This document shows, one piece after another, positions 17,153 through 25,202 of a DNA stretch of 41,372 nucleotides. Under the pieces are notes generated by a model. The model ran no database searches, was not told where the DNA came from, and was given only the letters and a program-made list of their open reading frames with translations. The stretch lies in NCBI GenBank assembly GCA_023662835.1, contig JAMPII010000001.1:257435-298806 (forward strand), in the 5' to 3' direction. The DNA is from Muribaculaceae bacterium. GTDB lineage: Bacteria > Bacteroidota > Bacteroidia > Bacteroidales > Muribaculaceae. How positions within the stretch are numbered: position 1 is the first letter of the stretch; each line of letters begins with the position of its first letter. The position numbers and the translations under genes were made by a program.

Positions 17153-18318
17153 TGGAAAAAGTATTTGGTTTATTCAACGATAGCTACCCGCCCGTGTTCG
17201 ATGGTGTAACACTGACGGTGCAGAACTATTTGAAATATCTTACAGCTGCCGGGCGGAAAACCTGTATGGTAACACCCTGGAATCCGGATACAGATACCTC
17301 GGACGACACTCAGCTATTCCGCTATTTTTCGCTCGGCATACCTTCTCGAAAGCCCTACCGCTACGGCTACCCCAAACTCGACCCTTTTATTTGGAATCGT
17401 CTTAGCAAAGTGCCGTTTGCCTTAGTGCATGCTCATTGTCCTTTTTCATCAGGGCGATTGGCTCACTATGTTGCAAAAAAGCAGCATGTGCCGTTGATAG
17501 CTACATTTCATTCAAAATATAAAACTGACCTAGAACACTCGCTCCCCTCTTGGATGGTGCGCAAAATTATGCGCCGTGTCATGGACTTTTTCGATGCCGC
17601 CGACGAGGTGTGGATTCCGCAGGCAAAGGTTGAGGACACCGTGCGCGAGTATGGTTATCAAGGCAAATTAACTGTGGTTGAAAACGGCATTGACCTGTCC
17701 ATGGAATCGTCGGTTCAGACACAGGCGTTCAAAAATGCGGCTCGAGCCAAGTTAGGCATCAAGCCCGAAGTGATGCTTTTGCTATTCGTAGGGCAGCATA
17801 TTAAAGAAAAAGGTGTCGACGTGATTATCGACTCGCTTAGTCTGTTGCACGATTTACCCGTGAAAATGGCATTTATCGGCACAGGCTATGCCGCCGACGA
17901 AATGAAATTGCGAATCCACACTCTCGGACTCGACAAACGTGTGCAAATGCTAGGCGTTATTGAATCACGCCAGCAATTGAAGAATTATTATGCCGCAGCC
18001 CATTTGTTTTTGTTCCCATCTTACTACGACAACGCACCGCTTGTAGTGCGCGAAGCCGCCATGATGGGAACACCGGCCATTCTGCTGAAAGGTTCAACGG
18101 CTGCCGAGGTAATTGTTGAAGGAACAAACGGTTTTCTCGCCGACAATACCCCCGAAAGCTATGCTCGTATAATCCGTTCGCTTTATGGCGATTCGGAAAC
18201 GCTGACACGTGTGGGACGCAACGCCGCAGCCACACTCACGCGTTCGTGGAAAGAAGTGATGAGCGAGGTTATTGCTCGCTACGACGAGATTATCCAACGC
18301 TATGGCAACAAAAAATGA
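17152..18318 (+). CDS. GT4-type glycosyltransferase
   Basis: The 388-residue protein has the GT-B fold of glycosyltransferase family 4. Its N-terminal lobe starts VFGLFNDSYPPVFDGVTLTVQNYL. It has an HAHCPFSSG loop and LIATFHSKYKTD, the interdomain VVENGIDL, the donor-lobe FVGQHIKEKGVDV, and the EX7E-region segment NAPLVVREAAMMGTPAI. The sequence style resembles enzymes that glycosylate diacylglycerol or other membrane lipids, but donor and acceptor cannot be read from sequence. The start at 17152 overlaps the thiL stop by one base; an in-frame ATG at 17083 lies inside thiL and is rejected. Its 3' end overlaps the flippase-like gene by 17 bases. The tight coupling suggests one enzyme-translocator unit for an envelope glycolipid (inference). 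Confidence 0.88.
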   Translation: MEKVFGLFNDSYPPVFDGVTLTVQNYLKYLTAAGRKTCMVTPWNPDTDTSDDTQLFRYFSLGIPSRKPYRYGYPKLDPFIWNRLSKVPFALVHAHCPFSSGRLAHYVAKKQHVPLIATFHSKYKTDLEHSLPSWMVRKIMRRVMDFFDAADEVWIPQAKVEDTVREYGYQGKLTVVENGIDLSMESSVQTQAFKNAARAKLGIKPEVMLLLFVGQHIKEKGVDVIIDSLSLLHDLPVKMAFIGTGYAADEMKLRIHTLGLDKRVQMLGVIESRQQLKNYYAAAHLFLFPSYYDNAPLVVREAAMMGTPAILLKGSTAAEVIVEGTNGFLADNTPESYARIIRSLYGDSETLTRVGRNAAATLTRSWKEVMSEVIARYDEIIQRYGNKK

Positions 18319-19372
18319 AAATATCGCACAAGAGCGACGCCATGTCCCTTTATGGCGCGTATTGGTGCCGGCTGCAATTGGTCTAGCTGTAGTTGCGTGG
18401 CTGTTTCATCGCGAGTTCAATGTAAGTCTTTGGCATCAGATACACTTCGATAATCGAGTGATTGCCTGTATTTTTGCCGCCTTCCTGTTTATGGCCGGAC
18501 GCGACTTTGGCCTTATGTGGCGATTCCGGACGCTATCAGACCGACAACTATCGTGGCGCCAGGCCGCTAAGGTTAATTTCATGTGCGAATTCACCTCGTG
18601 TGTAACCCCATCGGCAGTAGGCGGTTCGTCGCTTGGTATGGTGTTCATGCATCACGAGGGCATAAATCTCGGTCGAGCCACAACGCTTATGCTCACAACG
18701 CTTTTTCTCGACGAACTTTTCTTTGTTGTGGCATGCCCGATAGTAATGCTGGCAATTCCATATAATGAACTATTTGGTTTCAACACCCACTCGCATTTCA
18801 CTCAAGGCCTGAAGGTGACTTTCTGGGTAGTTTACGCTCTTATTTTCGCGTGGACATTAATTCTGTTTTTGGGAATTATTTTGAAGCCCAAAGGAGTTCG
18901 CAAGGCACTTACCGCCCTGTTCAATCTCCCATTCCTGCGTCGTTGGAAACCGCAAGTGATGGCGCTGGGCGACAACATGGAGTCGGCTGCTCACGACCTT
19001 TCTCATCGATCGATACGCTGGTGGGGCGAAACTTTTTTGGCAACAATGCTCACCTGGACATCGCGCTACCTCGTTGTGAACGCACTGTTTTTTGGGTTCG
19101 TTCCAGGAGCTAACCAGCTGGTTGTATTTGGTCGACAGCTAGTTGTTTGGGTAGTACTTATGGTCAGCCCGACTCCGGGCGGTTCCGGCATCAGCGAATG
19201 GCTCTTCACAGAATATTACGGCGATATGCTCTCGTCGCCGGGCATTGCATTAATCATAGCGCTTTTTTGGCGTGTTATCACATATTATATATATCTTGTT
19301 ATCGGAGTCTTCCTGGCACCTTCCATGCTAGCCGAGCCTGCGGTTACCACAAATAATAGTATAAAAACATGA
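18302..19372 (+). CDS. Flippase-like integral membrane protein (LPG synthase TM-domain family)
   Basis: The 356-residue protein has about eight hydrophobic helices and resembles the lysylphosphatidylglycerol synthase transmembrane/UPF0104 (YbhN-like) family. Family cues are VNFMCEFTSCVTPSAVGGSS and LMVSPTPGGSGISEWLF, the conserved Gly/Pro-rich re-entrant segments. It lacks the C-terminal cytosolic synthase domain of MprF, so a lipid-translocating role is more likely than aminoacyl transfer; the true substrate is unknown. The ATG at 18302 lies inside the end of the glycosyltransferase gene. An upstream in-frame ATG at 18272 would lengthen the overlap and is less likely. Its stop overlaps the kdsB start as ATGA. 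Location between a lipid-type GT4 and kdsB supports an envelope function. Confidence 0.85.
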   Translation: MATKNENIAQERRHVPLWRVLVPAAIGLAVVAWLFHREFNVSLWHQIHFDNRVIACIFAAFLFMAGRDFGLMWRFRTLSDRQLSWRQAAKVNFMCEFTSCVTPSAVGGSSLGMVFMHHEGINLGRATTLMLTTLFLDELFFVVACPIVMLAIPYNELFGFNTHSHFTQGLKVTFWVVYALIFAWTLILFLGIILKPKGVRKALTALFNLPFLRRWKPQVMALGDNMESAAHDLSHRSIRWWGETFLATMLTWTSRYLVVNALFFGFVPGANQLVVFGRQLVVWVVLMVSPTPGGSGISEWLFTEYYGDMLSSPGIALIIALFWRVITYYIYLVIGVFLAPSMLAEPAVTTNNSIKT

Positions 19373-20124
19373 AATTCATAGGAATCATACCTGCGCGGTT
19401 TGCTTCGACACGTTTTCCCGGCAAGCCGTTAGTCGACATCTGCGGGATGCCGATGATTGAGCGTGTTTATCGGCGAGCCTCAGCCGTATTACCTCATGTA
19501 TACGTTGCAACTGACGACAGCCGTATTGCTGAGGCTGTAGCAAAATTCGGTGGCACAGCTATAATGACCTCTGAACTGCACCGAAGCGGAACCGACCGCT
19601 GTTTTGAGGCTTATACGCTGTCGGGCTCCGATGCCGACGTTATTATCAACATACAAGGTGATGAGCCTTTTGTAGCTCAGGAACAAATAAAACAACTTAT
19701 GTCGTGCTTCGATGACGACTCTACCGACATAGCTACTTTGGTGCGCCGCTTCAATCCGGCGTCGGGTTACGAGGCGCTGGAAAATCCCAACACGCCCAAG
19801 GTGGTGCTCGATAAAAACATGAATGCATTGTATTTCAGCCGTTCCGTGATTCCCTATGTTAGAGGTAAGCAACACAGTAGCTGGCCAGAAGCAACAAATT
19901 ATTATACCCATGTTGGTATGTATGCCTATCGCGCCAATGTCCTGAAACGCATAGTAGCGATGCCGCAAAGTCAGCTTGAACTTGCCGAATCACTTGAGCA
20001 GTTGCGCTGGCTCCAGAACGGCTGTAAGATTAAAGTAGCCGTGACCGATTCTCCCACCATAGGTATCGACACTCCCGACGACTTAAAAGCGGCAATCGAC
20101 TTTTGCAAACGCAACAATCTATAG
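19369..20124 (+). CDS. kdsB: 3-deoxy-manno-octulosonate cytidylyltransferase
   Basis: KdsB activates Kdo with CTP to CMP-Kdo, the donor for the inner core of LPS, in the cytosol. The 251-residue protein shows the nucleotide-binding start IIPARFASTRFPGKPL, then ATDDSRI, MTSELHRSGTDRC, IINIQGDEPFV, YFSRSVIPY, HVGMYAYR and LEQLRWL, all family signatures. The ATGA overlap with the upstream membrane protein indicates coupling. It is followed after 2 bases by the M16-type gene. Together with lpxK upstream, it makes this run an LPS-linked operon. Confidence 0.97.
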   Translation: MKFIGIIPARFASTRFPGKPLVDICGMPMIERVYRRASAVLPHVYVATDDSRIAEAVAKFGGTAIMTSELHRSGTDRCFEAYTLSGSDADVIINIQGDEPFVAQEQIKQLMSCFDDDSTDIATLVRRFNPASGYEALENPNTPKVVLDKNMNALYFSRSVIPYVRGKQHSSWPEATNYYTHVGMYAYRANVLKRIVAMPQSQLELAESLEQLRWLQNGCKIKVAVTDSPTIGIDTPDDLKAAIDFCKRNNL

Positions 20125-20126
20125 CA

Positions 20127-21452
20127 ATGTCGACCAATAATTTATCAAAATGGGATGTAGCCCCTACTGTTACGGGTTTTGGCCAGCTTACAATGCCTGA
20201 AGCCTCGGTCAAAAACCTCGACAGCGGAGCAACGTTGCATGTCCTGAGACAAGGGCAGCTTGGGGTATGCCGCTTTTCTTGCTTGATTACCGGGGGGCTA
20301 GCCGAATGCTCCGGTCCCGGCATTGCCCAGCTTCTGCTTTCCGCAGTTCAAGAAGGCACAGTATCGCACCCGGGAGCTTCGCTGGCAGAAACAATAGAGT
20401 TCAACGGTGCTACGGTACAAATAGGCGTGTACCGCCATTACATGATGCTCAGCGTAAATATGCTGACATCAAAAGCCCCAACCGTGATTCCACTTGTTCA
20501 CGAAATGCTGTTCGCACCCGAGTTCAACCCTCAACCTTTCGCATCATGCGTTGAACGGCTGGCACAAAATGTGCGATTAATGGAAAAACGCGTGGAATAC
20601 AAAGCCACAAAAAAGATGAAGGAACTTATTATGGGTCCGTCTCATCCGCTGGCTCAAAGCCCGTCGCCCGATCAAATTGCTGCTGTGACGCTCGACGACC
20701 TGCAGCTGTGGCATAAACTAACATGCACTTCTGCCAACGGGATGCAGTTATATCTGGCGGGAAATATCGATGATGCAATAGTGAATCTCGTGGCTGAATT
20801 GTTTAGCAACACAGGTTCAGAGTCATTGCCATTCAATATCAAGCCAAATCAACCCATGCCGCCACAGAGAGCCGATGTGGAGGTAGCCGACGCGCTGCAA
20901 AGCGCCGTACGCATTTGTGCACCGGTTGCCATAACTCGCGACAGCGCCGACTATCTTGAACTACGTTTGCTGGTTAAAGCTCTGGGAGGATATTTCGGAT
21001 CACGCCTGATGTTGAACATCCGCGAAGAAAAAGGCTACACCTACGGTATCTCGGCCAGTCTGAACGGTAGTCCCGAAGGCACAACCATCGAGATTGCGAC
21101 CTCAACCGACCCAGCCAATGCAGAGCCTTTAATCAAGGAGACTCTCAACGAGATAAAAAGGCTTAAAACCTCGCCTTTCAGCAACGACGAAATCGACAGG
21201 CTGAAAAATTACGAAACCTCCATGCTCGCTTCAATGCTCGACACCCCCTTCGACATGATGGATTACTACATCACATTGAAAACAGCATTCATCAATCAAT
21301 CGGAGTATTTCCAACGCCAATACCGGGCTATCCAAAATCTGACGCCACAGCGAATGTCACATCTTGCCGAAAAATATATCAATAGCGAAAATTTCACAGT
21401 AGTTGTGGCAGGGAACGTTAATGAAAACATTGTAAATCATTACAATTGTTGA
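20127..21452 (+). CDS. M16-family peptidase-like protein lacking the zinc motif
   Basis: The 441-residue protein has the two-lobe fold of one M16 (pitrilysin/processing peptidase) unit. The N-terminal lobe has the TGGLAECSGPGIAQLLLSAV region, and the C-terminal lobe has SRLMLNIREEKGYTYGISA, the family's usual R/Y substrate segment. Where active members have HXXEH, as in GLAHFLEHM, this one has GIAQLLLSAVQEG, so both histidines and the glutamate are gone. No signal peptide is present. Such proteins usually act as non-catalytic partners of an active M16 subunit, but none is adjacent. The ATG at 20127, 2 bases after kdsB, is preferred over 20103, which lies inside kdsB. A 7-bp A+T-rich hairpin (21429-21446) sits over the last codons. 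Confidence 0.87.
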   Translation: MSTNNLSKWDVAPTVTGFGQLTMPEASVKNLDSGATLHVLRQGQLGVCRFSCLITGGLAECSGPGIAQLLLSAVQEGTVSHPGASLAETIEFNGATVQIGVYRHYMMLSVNMLTSKAPTVIPLVHEMLFAPEFNPQPFASCVERLAQNVRLMEKRVEYKATKKMKELIMGPSHPLAQSPSPDQIAAVTLDDLQLWHKLTCTSANGMQLYLAGNIDDAIVNLVAELFSNTGSESLPFNIKPNQPMPPQRADVEVADALQSAVRICAPVAITRDSADYLELRLLVKALGGYFGSRLMLNIREEKGYTYGISASLNGSPEGTTIEIATSTDPANAEPLIKETLNEIKRLKTSPFSNDEIDRLKNYETSMLASMLDTPFDMMDYYITLKTAFINQSEYFQRQYRAIQNLTPQRMSHLAEKYINSENFTVVVAGNVNENIVNHYNC

Positions 21453-21492
21453 CAAACTTAAAAAAATAAGTGTTAAAAATAGTCACAAAAAA

Positions 21493-21524
21493 GTTGCACG
21501 AAATGTAACTAAACCTTAACTTTG
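21493..21524 (+). promoter_or_regulatory. ompA promoter with long leader
   Basis: GTTG (21493-21496) and TAACTTTG (21517-21524) are separated by 20 bases. Transcription would start near 21531, leaving an A+T-rich untranslated leader of about 135 bases (to 21667). Its only visible structure is a weak AACGG/CCGTT hairpin near 21589-21607. Confidence 0.7.
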
Positions 21525-21667
21525 TGAAAATTTCTGCGAACAAAGCGCATTGTCATAACGTTAATAAAGCATAAGAATCGCGAACAAAAACGGCATAAAC
21601 AACCGTTAATCGCTGAAATTCAAGAGAATTAACTAAATAACTTAATATAATTTTAATTTCAAGTAGA

Positions 21668-22864
21668 ATGAAAAAGAATATCCTTTTCGGTTTTGCTGCA
21701 TGCGGCGCTATGCTTCTTTCAGCAAATGTAGCTTCAGCTCAGGAAACTGTAGTTATCGAAGAAGCTACTCTCACAGCTACTGATGTAGAATGTGCCGACC
21801 ACTATTATGTTGAGAAGGGCAGTGGATGGTTCCTTCAGTTAGGTGCTGGTATTAATGTTCCTTTTGTTGACAGTGCTGACAAAAACGGCGACAAAACAAC
21901 TCACCTGACAGCAACCTACAACCTCGGTTTTGGTAAATGGTTTAGCCCCTATTTAGCATGGCGTGTTTCAGCTTACTACAGCCGCCTACACATGGAATAC
22001 GAAGACTACTACAAAGCACACATGGGAACTCTTAACGTAGACTTGATGTGGGATATGTTTAACTCACTCGGCGGCGTTAACGACAACCGTTGCTTCTCTA
22101 TCATACCTTTCGTTGGTATCGGTGGAACATACGTTTGGGACTTCACCGGTGGCAACATCGTGAACCGTCACAACCACGTTAAATATGCAACATGGGCACT
22201 CCCCGTTTCAGCCGGTTTGCAATTCCGTTTCCGTCTTTGCGAAAATGTTGACTTCATCGCTGAAGGTCGCGCTCAGTTCTACGGCGACAACTTCTCTAAC
22301 GTAGAAAGCGGCGATCCTATCGATGTTAATATCGAAGCAACTGCAGGTTTGTCATTTGCATTCGGTGGCCGCAGCTACAAGAGCTACAACCCCTGCAACT
22401 ACCTCGGCTACATCAACCAGCTTAACGGTCAAATCAACGACCTCCGCGGTTCGCTCGCTACTTGCGGTGCTGCCCTCGCAGCTTGCGAAGCTCAGCTTCC
22501 TTGCCCCGAAGTTGTTGCTGTTGAATGCCCCGAAACTCAGGCTCCTCTGATGGCAACTGTTCGCTTCTCTATCAACTCTGCCAAGGTTACATCGAAAGAA
22601 ATGGTTAACGTTTACAACATCGCTCAATGGATGAAAGCTAACCCCGATGCTAAAGTAGTTATCAAAGGCTACGCTGACAAGAAAACCGGAACAGCAGCTT
22701 ACAACATGAAGCTTTCTGAACGCCGCGCTCAATCAGTTTACAACATTCTTACCAAAGAATATGGTGTTGCAACCGACCGCCTGACAATGAAAGCTGAAGG
22801 TTCTGATTCTCAGATCTACGACACTAACGATTGGAACCGTATCGTAATCTTCTCTCAGGACTAA
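21668..22864 (+). CDS. ompA: OmpA-family outer membrane protein
   Basis: This is a major outer membrane protein that anchors the outer membrane to peptidoglycan. The 398-residue product has a signal peptide cut after NVASA. An eight-strand beta-barrel occupies about residues 40-240 (GSGWFLQLGAGINVPF through ATAGLSFAFGG). The linker at about 245-295 carries several cysteines (CNYLGYI, ATCGAALAACEAQLPCP, VECPE). The C-terminal OmpA domain, from MATVRFSINSAKVTSKEM to the end, has KGYADKKTG, LSERRAQSVYNIL and WNRIVIFS. Codon use is notably biased to preferred codons compared with neighbours, as expected for an abundant protein. It has its own strong promoter, a long leader and a classical terminator, so it is monocistronic. 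Confidence 0.96.
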   Translation: MKKNILFGFAACGAMLLSANVASAQETVVIEEATLTATDVECADHYYVEKGSGWFLQLGAGINVPFVDSADKNGDKTTHLTATYNLGFGKWFSPYLAWRVSAYYSRLHMEYEDYYKAHMGTLNVDLMWDMFNSLGGVNDNRCFSIIPFVGIGGTYVWDFTGGNIVNRHNHVKYATWALPVSAGLQFRFRLCENVDFIAEGRAQFYGDNFSNVESGDPIDVNIEATAGLSFAFGGRSYKSYNPCNYLGYINQLNGQINDLRGSLATCGAALAACEAQLPCPEVVAVECPETQAPLMATVRFSINSAKVTSKEMVNVYNIAQWMKANPDAKVVIKGYADKKTGTAAYNMKLSERRAQSVYNILTKEYGVATDRLTMKAEGSDSQIYDTNDWNRIVIFSQD

Positions 22865-22906
22865 TTCATAAGAAATTCAGGAAAGAGATTAAATAAATCC
22901 AAAACG

Positions 22907-22939
22907 CTCCGCCACCAATTAAAGGTGGCGGAGTTTTTT
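22907..22939 (+). terminator. Intrinsic terminator of ompA
   Basis: CTCCGCCACC (22907-22916) pairs perfectly with GGTGGCGGAG (22924-22933) across a 7-base loop, followed by six T residues. This is the clearest rho-independent terminator in the window. Confidence 0.95.
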
Positions 22940-22956
22940 ATTTAAACTTAATGATA

Positions 22957-22964
22957 TAAATTTG
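22957..22964 (+). promoter_or_regulatory. -7 element of the lipoprotein gene
   Basis: TAAATTTG matches TAnnTTTG and lies 28 bases before the ATG at 22992; transcription would start near 22971. The -33 box is poor and overlaps the T tract of the ompA terminator. Confidence 0.55.
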
Positions 22965-22991
22965 TATCTTGAAAATTTACTACACTAATTT

Positions 22992-23813
22992 ATGTTTAAA
23001 ATGAAAAAATTTAGTATGTTGACATTGCTGATTTGTGGTGCAATGTCATTTGGAATGAGCGCTTGCGGAAACGATGATGATGAAGATGAACCCGGCAACG
23101 GAGGCTACAGCGGTGTTGTAGGAAACCCGACTGCAGTGATGCCTTCCGGCGCACCTTCATCTGTTGGAAGCACCTCAATATCATTAAACGAAAAGGGTCA
23201 AGTTGTTAAAGTAGAAAACGGAGACGATACTATAGAATTTGAATATGGTAATTTTTCTCGTGCAACTACTTACCAAGTGAAAATGACTTGCACCGACGCA
23301 GAAGAGCACAATGTTACTGTATTTTACATAAAACTAAATTCAAGCGGCTACGCATCTAAAGTACTTGAAGTTTACTCCGACGGCTATACTGACACTTGGG
23401 AATTTAAGTACAATGCAGCAGATCAACTAAACTACATGAAACGTTCGGAGGACGATGAAGTGACCAACATTACTTACACGGATGGTGATATAACCAGCGT
23501 TTCCGTTAAGGACGAAGACAACGATAAGCCAGAAGTTCATAAAATCAGCTATAGCGAATCGCCAATTAGCAACAAAGGCGGCGTCATGTTGTTCGACCTG
23601 ATGTTTAACATCGACATGGACGAAATGGGCGTTGCTTACTATGCCGGCTTGCTAGGCAAACCGACTAAACATCTCCCCTTTCGTTTAACCTACGACAGAG
23701 GTTACACTACATTCTCATGGGATCTTAATAACGACGGTCTTCCCACGATTCTGACTTCAACTGACACAGAATACGGATATAACTACACTGAAAAAATATA
23801 TTTCGTGTGGTAA
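22992..23813 (+). CDS. Surface-type lipoprotein with YD/DUF4595-like domain
   Basis: Function is unknown. The 273-residue protein (or 270 from the ATG at 23001, the MKK-type start) has a lipoprotein signal ending GMSAC with Cys25 as lipidation site. Directly after the cysteine comes the acidic run GNDDDEDE, which resembles the lipoprotein export signal that sends Bacteroidetes lipoproteins to the cell surface. The rest consists of short beta-strand repeats of the YD type (IEFEYGNF, WEFKYNAADQL, NITYTDGDITSV). A helical insert follows at VMLFDLMFNIDMDEMG, then GLLGKPTKHLP, and the protein ends in IYFVW. The same order is seen in the truncated gene at 9674. It has its own promoter and a bidirectional hairpin at its end. 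Confidence 0.82.
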   Translation: MFKMKKFSMLTLLICGAMSFGMSACGNDDDEDEPGNGGYSGVVGNPTAVMPSGAPSSVGSTSISLNEKGQVVKVENGDDTIEFEYGNFSRATTYQVKMTCTDAEEHNVTVFYIKLNSSGYASKVLEVYSDGYTDTWEFKYNAADQLNYMKRSEDDEVTNITYTDGDITSVSVKDEDNDKPEVHKISYSESPISNKGGVMLFDLMFNIDMDEMGVAYYAGLLGKPTKHLPFRLTYDRGYTTFSWDLNNDGLPTILTSTDTEYGYNYTEKIYFVW

Positions 23814-23833
23814 CATCATGACAATAAAATTTC

Positions 23834-23863
23834 AGTGGGTGTGTCATCGTCGGCACACCCACT
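23834..23863. terminator. Hairpin between convergent genes
   Basis: AGTGGGTGTG (23834-23843) and CACACCCACT (23854-23863) form a perfect 10-bp stem with a 10-base loop. It lies between the plus-strand lipoprotein gene and the minus-strand TPM gene, with A+T-rich flanks on both sides, so it can serve both directions. Confidence 0.75.
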
Positions 23864-23890
23864 TATTATATATTAGAATTTAATTTATAT

Positions 23891-25171
23891 CTACCAGCCG
23901 CCGGAAGCACCGCCACCGCCAGTCATGCCGCCACCGAACGAACCGCCGCCAAATCCACCTCCGAAACCATTTCCACCGCCTCCACCTGGGGGCAGGATAA
24001 TCACAGGCGGCACATCCAGCTTGGGTATGGAGTACGGCACATTAACAGCCTTACCGCAGTTTTTGCAAACGTACTGTTTAACTCCTTGTCCCTGACTCGA
24101 GGTTGTAGGCTTGGCGATTATACGGTCGCCAACAAACACCAACGTGCGGGCCTTGCAGTTCGGACAAATCTTAAAGTTACTATTCTTAACAATATAGGGC
24201 AAAATATCGGTTTCGCCGCATTGCGGACACAGCCAGACATCATAATCGACCGAATTAAGTTGTTCCTCTGCATCTTGAGCCGGCGTGAGATAGGCATTGT
24301 CAGCCTTCTCGTCGAGCCGTTTCATCGTTGCGCCGCAATTTGGACACTTACGGCGTTTTGTGCGGGTGCGCCGCAACAATAAGAGCTGAATAAGGAATAT
24401 GGGCAAAGGTAATCCCAGACCAAGCACTGTTGCAACAGCTCCGGGAGCAGTAAGCGTCGATAACGCCTGGTATCGCTGGTAGAGCGATTGCCTGCGGGTT
24501 TTCCGTATAGTAATAATAAGCCATACAGTGTAGCCAACAGCCAGTATAAACCCCAATTTTAGCCAGATATCAAGAACTTCCTTAAAATCGGGAGCACTGA
24601 ATGCGCCGACACCTTGGTCATTCTTGTATTTCGACATAAGTTCATCCGTAGCTCCGGGGGTAGTTATCAAACGCGACAATTCGTTTACGGCAGCGATAGT
24701 GCCTTCGTCGAAATCGCCTTGTTTATATGATTCGTTTGCTATGTTGCGTATAATGCGGCCAGCTATAATGTCGGGCACTACGCCTTCCATTCCGTAGCCG
24801 GTCCGGATCACGGTTTTGCGGTCGCCACGCGACACAAGGTATAGCAAGCCGTTGCTGTTGTCTTTTTTACCTACACCCCATTTGCCGAACAATTCTGTGG
24901 CAAATGAATCGGCATCGCCACCATCAATCTCGTCGACGGCCACTACAACCACTTCTGCCGATGTTTTTGCCCATATGTCTGCTAGCATTGCGTTTAGTCT
25001 GGCTTCAACATCGGGTGAAAGCACATTATCAGGGTTGCTGACGTATCGGGTTCGGTCGGCAACGTGCACGTTCGGGGTATTGTCGATTGTGCGAGGTATT
25101 GCCGTCGCGCCAAACGTTGCCACAAACGCCAACGCGACAGTCAAAATCAGTTTCTTAAATAACATATTCAT
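23891..25171 (-). CDS. TPM-domain membrane protein with zinc ribbons and Gly-rich tail
   Basis: The 426-residue protein starts with a signal peptide (ending near FGATA). It continues with a TPM domain of about residues 40-165 (YVSNPDNVLSPDVEARLNAM, LYLVSRGDRKTVIRTGYGME), found in YgcG-type proteins and linked in other lineages to photosystem II repair or acid phosphatase activity. Two hydrophobic segments follow. Then come four CxxC knuckles making two zinc-ribbon-like pairs: KCPNCGATM with LCPQCGETD, and ICPNCKART with YVCKNCGKA. It ends in a Gly-rich low-complexity tail closing in SGGW. Export of the TPM domain with cytosolic or periplasmic ribbons cannot be resolved by eye. It is 31 bases downstream of dgt on the same strand and probably co-transcribed. 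Its cellular role is unknown. Confidence 0.85.
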   Translation of the reverse strand: MNMLFKKLILTVALAFVATFGATAIPRTIDNTPNVHVADRTRYVSNPDNVLSPDVEARLNAMLADIWAKTSAEVVVVAVDEIDGGDADSFATELFGKWGVGKKDNSNGLLYLVSRGDRKTVIRTGYGMEGVVPDIIAGRIIRNIANESYKQGDFDEGTIAAVNELSRLITTPGATDELMSKYKNDQGVGAFSAPDFKEVLDIWLKLGFILAVGYTVWLIITIRKTRRQSLYQRYQALSTLTAPGAVATVLGLGLPLPIFLIQLLLLRRTRTKRRKCPNCGATMKRLDEKADNAYLTPAQDAEEQLNSVDYDVWLCPQCGETDILPYIVKNSNFKICPNCKARTLVFVGDRIIAKPTTSSQGQGVKQYVCKNCGKAVNVPYSIPKLDVPPVIILPPGGGGGNGFGGGFGGGSFGGGMTGGGGASGGW

Positions 25172-25202
25172 AGGTTCTCATTTTTAGCGTTATAACAACA
25201 AG

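Noticed and set aside
19489-19968. Minus-strand open frame of 159 codons opposite kdsB
   Set aside because: kdsB is certain on the plus strand; the mirror frame shows no family features.
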